Part shown: piece by piece, positions 9,983 through 14,611 of the stretch
Position numbering within the stretch: position 1 is the first letter of the stretch
Layout of the letters: the number at the start of each line of letters is the position of its first letter
Assembly (NCBI GenBank): GCA_009801085.1
Contig: VNWV01000079.1
Coordinates: 1 to 14,611, forward strand
Length of the DNA: 14,611 bases
Reading direction: 5' to 3'
Source of the DNA: Lasiodiplodia sp. COLG20
Taxonomy: Eukaryota; Ascomycota; Dothideomycetes; Botryosphaeriales; Botryosphaeriaceae
Program-made: the position numbers and the translations under genes
Notes under the pieces: generated by a model
What the model saw: the letters and a program-made list of their open reading frames with translations, nothing else
What the model was told of the DNA's origin: nothing
The model's database searches: none

Positions 9983-10147
9983 GGGGTTTGGAAGAGGTGG
10001 TTGCAGTGGTTGGGTGAGAGGGGGGTAGATGCGGACGGGGAGGAAGGGTTGGAGACGATGATTGAGTAGTTGGGTGGAAAGCGAGATGCGGTAGAGTAAC
10101 AGCTTAGTGTTGGAATTTTTATTGATTATAGGGAGGGTGGAAAGTAG

Positions 10148-10348
10148 AGAGGAGGCGAGGTAGAACAAAGGAGTGGAATTAGTAAGAATAACAGCTAGAG
10201 AATTTCTTTAAAGCGGAGATTTGAAGGGAAAAATAGATGAATTTAACAAATATTAAGGAAGAGAGAAAAAAATTAGAGTTATGAAAAAGCAAGATAGAAA
10301 ACAAAGAACATAAGAGAAAAATTAACAGCAAATAAATAAAAAGGCTAA
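10148..10348. other. A/T- and purine-rich spacer after pseudogene 2
   Basis: About 200 bp of A-rich sequence with almost no C on the plus strand, including several runs of four or more A. No gene was seen. It probably contains the 3' end of the decayed element and ends at the solo LTR. Confidence 0.5.
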
Positions 10349-10845
10349 TGTTACGGCGTAGTTGTAACGGCGAGCTTCTACTTCTAAAGATCCAAACACC
10401 AAAAAGAGGGTGCAAACCTGTCGAGGTGGTTTTCCTTGAGTGGGTACAAGAAGAAGGTGAGAACGAAGTGAGCAAGTGTCGGGACTGAGCACTGCGTGTG
10501 TGAAGGCTGTATTACCCAAAGAGTCCAAATTCTATTGCTGAAGTGTATTCAGACAGTTGACCACGAAGGTCAAAGCCATCTAAGGAGTGTGGTTTATATA
10601 CATGTAGGAGAGTTGGCAGTCTGGTATTTTGATCTGTATGCTCTGCGGCTCCGTAGGCAGAGCAGACAGAGCATCTTTGCTTTGCTCTCGCTGCTCTGTG
10701 TTCTTGGCGAGGGAGCAGGCAGAGCACCTTCTTGGCGTCACGTGAGCCACGTGACTCACGTGGGTCCTTTTCACGCCGTGCGGGTGCGCCCCACTTCCTT
10801 CCTTATCCTGCTTCCTCTTAACCCTGTGGAGGCTGTGCCGTAACA
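10349..10845 (+). mobile_element. Solo LTR (copy A) of a fungal LTR retrotransposon
   Basis: The 497-bp segment starts TGTTACGGC and ends GCCGTAACA, a perfect 9-bp terminal inverted repeat with TG...CA ends, as is typical of fungal LTRs. A TATA-like TTTATATACATG lies near 10590, suiting an LTR promoter. A diverged second copy lies in the same orientation at about 14149-14566. There is no exact 5-bp target duplication: the left flank is gctaa and the right flank ccgca, although gctaa occurs 7 bp further right (10853-10857). No gag or pol sequence adjoins it, so it is a solo LTR. A second TGTAACGGCG at 10363 offers an alternative left end. Confidence 0.75.
10739..10762. promoter_or_regulatory. 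Three CACGTG E-boxes at exact 9-bp spacing in LTR A
   Basis: CACGTG occurs at 10739-10744, 10748-10753 and 10757-10762, separated by AGC and ACT. CACGTG is the core site of bHLH factors in fungi. The array is absent from LTR copy B, where the matching part reads GCGACGTGGG. Regulatory activity is inference. Confidence 0.45.
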
Positions 10846-10890
10846 CCGCACCGCTAACATCCTTTCCCGCCCTTGCCCATAGTTATGAGT

Positions 10891-11055
10891 TGATGGAATA
10901 TGAGCTCAATCACCTCCGTTGTTTGTTATTGGATAAGTTTATTAGCTTAGTCACTCATTCTGAGGCGACTTTGGGTTCAACACCAAGTAGAGGAAAACAA
11001 CAAGCAATACACTCAATGGATCAATGATTCGACCGATCAAGCTCGAATTCCATCA
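10891..11055 (+). mobile_element. Short LTR-like element, 165 bp
   Basis: The ends are imperfect inverted repeats of 21 bp (17 matches): TGATGGAAT at the start and ATTCCATCA at the end, with TG...CA termini. The 5-bp flanks are tgagt and taagt, a target duplication with one change. Together these suggest a small solo LTR, perhaps copia-like, or a MITE. A further TGATGGAATAT occurs at 11163 without a matching right end. The orientation is arbitrary. Confidence 0.55.
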
Positions 11056-11736
11056 TAAGTCGATTTAGTCCTAGTTGACTTTAAAGTAAAAGAGGCCTAT
11101 CGTTGCAGCTACCTAATTTTTGCTTCGATATTTGAGGGTCGTTCAGTCTGGTTTGGACTAAGTGATGGAATATTGTTTTGCCGAAGCATGGTTGTTTACT
11201 GACAGTTGGCGCGTCATTACGCGACATGACGCGCGCGTGTCGCGTTTACTTCTGTGTCGGTTGCGCCGCAGCCTATTCTTTGCTTCCTAACCATCTCCAT
11301 CTCTATCACTCAACAACTCTCTTATCACCAAATCCCGCATTCAATCGCTCATCCATCATTAGCTGCGTCCTGCACTTTGTCTTTCCGCTTATCGCGTACC
11401 AGTCGGTCAACCTTCTGTCCATCTAGCCGTCCTACGCATATCCGCGTATTGTTCGTCCCCATAGGCCAGCTCGCATACAGTTCGCTCGACTAGGAAGCTT
11501 AAGCCATTCCTGGGGCAAGGCGCTCGAGTCCAATTCCTTCTATCAATAGAAGCGGGATCTACAATTTCGGAGTTTTCCGTGCAAGATCTGTGGTTGCGCG
11601 TCCCTTCGTCCGTACAGTCTCAATCTGTGGGGTCATAAAGCCCTTGTCTCCCGGGCTTCGTCAGACCACTCTACGGATAGTGTCGGGACGTCTTATATGC
11701 CAAGCTTCCCTAAATTTTCGGCCTTAGCTAGAGAGA
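11056..11736. promoter_or_regulatory. Upstream region of the HET gene
   Basis: No gene is supported. A CpG-rich island lies near 11205-11260 with a perfect 9-bp inverted repeat, GCGCGTCAT/ATGACGCGC (11209-11217 and 11226-11234). A C/T-rich stretch follows (about 11270-11430), as is common upstream of fungal genes. A TATA-like TTATAT lies near 11693, about 44 bp before the ATG. The short open frames at 11178-11426 and 11254-11493 overlap each other and are of simple composition. Confidence 0.4.
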
Positions 11737-13850
11737 ATGGAACCACTTTGTACCGATTGCCGCCGGCTTATTTCGCGAGACATCTTCCAGAGCACACGCG
11801 AGTCCGGAGAATGGGGACTTCGTATGCGCAAGCCGGTCGAGGCTATCCTTGAGAACGGTTCCTGTGGATTATGTCAGCTCGTGTATCGCACTCTGGAAAG
11901 TGACTCTTTTGGAAAAGAGATAAGCCCTGGGGACGAGGTCTATTACTATTGTGAGATATATGGGGAGATATGTGACAAGTATGTTCATCTCAGATTAATC
12001 CGTCTTTACAATATGAAGTTCGAACTAAGGAATGAATGTGTAGATACATCACGAACAGGCTAGTGGTTTCGACTAATCCCGCCCGTCCACTCTCACCAGG
12101 CTACGAGTTTGCACGTATTGCAGATTGCTGGGCAAATTATGACTCCATTCAGCGACACGAATATGCTGAAGGAGAAATAATGCTCATACCAGAGGGCTCT
12201 GATCAAAACCTGTCTGATGTGGAAAACCTATTCCACGGAAGATCTGTTCGATCCCAAGTCGACTTCAATCTTCTCCGGTCTTGGATTCAAGCATGCGATG
12301 AGGCACATGGATCAGATTGCTCACCATATCAATTCAAGTACCCCGCTAGGCCATCAATACTCATTGATGTTGACTTGATGTGTATAAAAATGGTCAAAGA
12401 AGGAGACCGTCTTGCCTACGCGGCTTTGAGCTACGTCTGGGGTCCGCGTACCACAAAGCAGTACGAGCTTAACAAGAGAACGAAAACACGACTGCAGGTC
12501 CCAAACGGCTTGCACAATGGACGAGTCCCGAAGACAATTCACGATGCGATGACAGTTTGTTCCAAGATTGGGATCCGATATCTTTGGGTAGACGCGTTAT
12601 GTATTCAACAAGACTCGTCACAGGAGGAAAAAGACAAAGAACTAGGGAAAATGGCATCCATCTACAATAACGCCACTGTAGCCATTGTTGCCGCTGCAGG
12701 AGAGGATTCCTGGGAGGGTCTTCCTGGAGTACACGAAGGCACACGGCAGAGACAAGAGTGTGTCAAGATCAATGGGCTTCTCCTAGCTCGTGCCGGCTCC
12801 GATTTTCGTAGAATAATGGAACCCGCAACTTGGACTCGACGGGGCTGGACATTTCAAGAGCGGGTCTTGTCTCGTAGACTGCTCGTGTTCACTCCAGAGA
12901 TTGTATTTTTCAATTGCCAGAGCGATCTTTGGATAGAGGATACCTACCTCGATAAACAAGCCCCATCAATCCTGCACGAGACTGAAACAGTGCTGCCTTG
13001 GACCGAACAGCCATTCTGGAAGAAACGCTTGAACAACTGGTCTCGAGAAGACTCTTTCTTCGACAAATATGCGGAACTCGTCAAGGACTATTCCAAGCGG
13101 GACTTGTCGAGAGATACCGACGGCCTACGAGCGTTTGGTGGCCTATTGGATGTTCTCAAGCAGTCCTTTGACATGGAATTCCACTATGGAATGCCAGTTC
13201 GCTACTTAGACGCAGCTCTCTGCTTTTCAACAACATGGATGGACTTTGAATGCCGACGCCGGAAAAGCTTTCCAACATGGAGCTGGAGTCATTGGAAAAT
13301 AGACGAGGGCGTTGACTATGACTGGTGGTACAATCAAGAGTCAGGATCCTACGACGAGCCGCACCAAGAAGAATACATCACGTACTATCGTGTGGCCTCG
13401 AGGGAGGCGCGTCGCATCGTTCCCGTCTGCGAGACAAGGAACCCTCAAATCACGAATGAGGATGACGTGCGAAAGGTCGAATCCGAAACTACATCTTTAT
13501 TGCACACACTAGACTCTATCGGAAACGATGTTGTGGGTCCTGAGAGACTGCTAATATTCCGGGCCCGATGCAGATACCTTCGTGTGGTTGTGACGGATGA
13601 GACTGGACGTTACCATCTAATCATTCCAGACTCTGGGAAAGTGCTGGGTTATATCAGGCTTCCTGACGAATTTGAACAGAGGCAGAACGAAGACTTTGAA
13701 TTTGTGCTGATGTACCAGAAAGGGAACTGTCTATTCTTGTTGATGTTAGATCAATTTGCATATGTTGTGTCATATCGGATACAGTCGTGCGTGATTGGAA
13801 GGGATATTCCCATCAGGGACTGGCAAGAACGGACGGTGTTTCTTACCTAA
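11737..13850 (+). CDS. HET-domain protein (heterokaryon-incompatibility type), 677 aa with one intron
   Basis: The ATG at 11737 has a good context (A at -3, G at +4). The N-terminus has CxxC pairs (CTDC and CGLC), usual in this class. All three HET (PF06985) signature blocks are present: YAALSYVWG (near 12416-12441), RYLWVDALCIQQD (about 12576-12615) and WTRRGWTFQERVLSRR (near 12831-12880). Known HET proteins control vegetative incompatibility and cell death on fusion with non-self hyphae; most members have no known partner. The frame changes between 11978 and 12059, and an 80-bp intron there (GTATGT...ACAG) restores it exactly, joining 242 and 1792 nt into 678 codons with the stop at 13848-13850. 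If that region is instead coding, a single frameshift would break the gene near 12030. The downstream 592 codons are uninterrupted. Recognition partner and allele type cannot be read from the sequence. Confidence 0.88.
11979..12058 (+). other. Probable spliceosomal intron in the HET gene
   Basis: Donor GTATGT at 11979 and acceptor ACAG ending at 12058 give 80 bp. The exon ends GAC-AA and resumes with G-CTA-GTG, so the phase fits exactly. A branch-like CTAAG lies about 30 nt before the acceptor. Against it, the retained reading includes VHLRLIRL, which looks protein-like, so a frameshift remains an alternative. Confidence 0.6.
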
Positions 13851-14148
13851 GGCTATTGAGTAACAATAGAAATATTAGAATCTCTTGTCAAGATGATAGG
13901 GGAGAAAAATCGAAGTAGGCGCTTCCTTCGTAGTCTGTACAGCGGCCTCTTCCTTATGCGGTTTTTTGTTGTCTAGGTCCATCATAAAATATACGGATTC
14001 TATACTGGGATAAGATTTGCACCTTCAGTATTGCACTCTCTCATGTCTCTATAACGTTTCGGTGATTCCCTTCAAAATTTTGTATATCAAGGCGCTCCCT
14101 CAACTCTATTCGAGAAGCAGGCAAAAATTTAGACTCCTTCTGACCTCA
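13851..14148. other. Spacer downstream of the HET gene
   Basis: About 300 bp of A/T-rich sequence that should contain the HET gene's 3' UTR and polyadenylation site (for example AATAGAAATATT near 13864). No gene or RNA was recognised. Confidence 0.45.
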
Positions 14149-14566
14149 CTTGGTGTAATGGCGGGCCTCTGCCTCTCAGGATCAAACACCGAAGAGGGCG
14201 AAAACCTGCCGAAGGGGCTTCCTTGAGTGGGTACAAGAATAGGGTGGGAAGGAAGAGAACAAGCATCGCGACTGAGCACAGCGTGTGCGAAGGCCGTGTT
14301 ACCAATAGGGTCCAAATTCGATTGTTGAAGTAAATTCTAGAAGTTGACCACGAAGGTCAAATCTAAGGAGTGTGGTCTATATACGTGTAGGAGAGTTGAC
14401 AATCTGGTACATTGCTCCGTATGCTCTGCAGTTCCATAGGCAGAGCAAGCCGAACACGGTGTCGGCGTGAGGTGAGCGACGTGGGTTCCTTTTCACGCGG
14501 TGCGGGTGCAGCCCACTTTTTTCCTTATTCTGTTCTTTCTTCACCCCGTGGCGGTTGTGCTGGAGC
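14149..14566 (+). mobile_element. Diverged solo LTR (copy B)
   Basis: It aligns with LTR copy A in the same orientation. Shared blocks include TTCCTTGAGTGGGTACAAGA, AGTTGACCACGAAGGTCAAA, AAGGAGTGTGGT followed by TATATAC, GGCAGAGCA, and TCCTTTTCACGC followed by GTGCGGGTGC. The stretch carrying the E-boxes and AGAGCA repeats in copy A (about 10670-10760) is largely missing. Both termini are eroded: neither TGTTACGGC nor GCCGTAACA is preserved. Differences are mainly transitions and small indels. No coding sequence for a retroelement adjoins it. Confidence 0.7.
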
Positions 14567-14611
14567 ATTATGGTTCCTCTGTTTCCGTGGTTGAGGTGGT
14601 GGGCGGTTGGA

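Larger units (their letters stand above)
6325..10147 (+). pseudogene. OrsD / tyrosine-recombinase-like / RecQ-like helicase protein, copy 2, full length but decayed
   Basis: The ATG at 6325 opens an OrsD domain with an intact first finger (CRKC, then HLQGRH). It continues through LLYADGLLCRLQ and MKRHWWKEHQW to a highly charged linker. The frame shifts near 6946, 7104, the T17 run at 7193-7209, 7967, 8066, 8825 and 8949, and again between 9343 and 9710. Joined, it gives a recombinase-like core (ITGGQPVRWPEIL, KIIHRYLPREV, YRDIAIAISR), a RecQ-like helicase (8057-9300) and a C-terminal Cys module (about 9710-9982). TAG stops lie at 6487, 7250, 7472, 7649, 7742, 7850, 7880, 7916, 8892, 9191, 9616, 9664, 9703 and 9980, plus a TGA at 9409. 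The total of about 1,270 codons matches a full-length family member as I know it. It cannot encode an intact protein. Confidence 0.85.

Noticed and set aside
6325..10147. Helitron or Starship identity for the OrsD elements
   Set aside because: Helitrons use a Rep domain with a Pif1-type helicase, and Starship captains are DUF3435 proteins; here the helicase is RecQ-like with DECH and the N-terminal domain is OrsD.
10968..10992. GGGTTCAACACC resembling a tRNA T arm
   Set aside because: The loop would have 8 bases, and no acceptor, D or anticodon stems can be drawn upstream; it lies inside the 165-bp element.
10349..14566. One complete LTR retrotransposon bounded by copies A and B
   Set aside because: No gag, protease, reverse transcriptase or integrase lies between them, only a HET gene, and the two LTRs are diverged.

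Overview
The window looks like nuclear DNA of a filamentous ascomycete fungus (Pezizomycotina). It carries a HET-domain (heterokaryon-incompatibility type) gene, OrsD-domain proteins joined to a RecQ-like helicase, short 50-80 bp introns, fungal-type solo LTRs, and point mutations that resemble repeat-induced point mutation (RIP). It reads as accessory, repeat-rich DNA, possibly subtelomeric; the subtelomeric idea is inference, since no telomeric repeat is present.

Layout, left to right. (1) 1-1984, minus strand: a large protein gene with one intron that runs off the left edge; it has no recognised domain and a tandem acidic heptad array. (2) 1985-3173: spacer with no convincing gene. (3) 3174-5806, plus: a broken gene with an OrsD zinc-finger-like domain followed by a tyrosine-recombinase-like region. 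Three frameshifts and two late stops disrupt it, and it ends where a helicase would be expected. (4) 5846-6324: a short direct repeat shows that the 5' leader of the next element is present twice. The first copy is cut off at a T14 run, so it is a remnant of a third element. (5) 6325-10147, plus: a second, full-length but heavily decayed paralogue with OrsD, recombinase-like region, RecQ-like helicase and a C-terminal Cys-rich module. (6) 10349-10845: a solo LTR with TG...CA ends. (7) 10891-11055: a 165-bp LTR-like element. (8) 11737-13850, plus: an apparently intact HET gene with one likely intron. (9) about 14149-14566: a diverged second copy of the LTR at 10349, in the same orientation.

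How the parts relate. The two OrsD genes and the remnant form a head-to-tail array of one decayed family, in which DNA-binding, strand-exchange-like and helicase modules share one polypeptide. That is the most unusual content here. The HET gene sits between two directly repeated LTRs and, apart from the unknown gene at the left edge, is the only gene that looks functional. No RNA genes, CRISPR arrays or bacterial features were seen.
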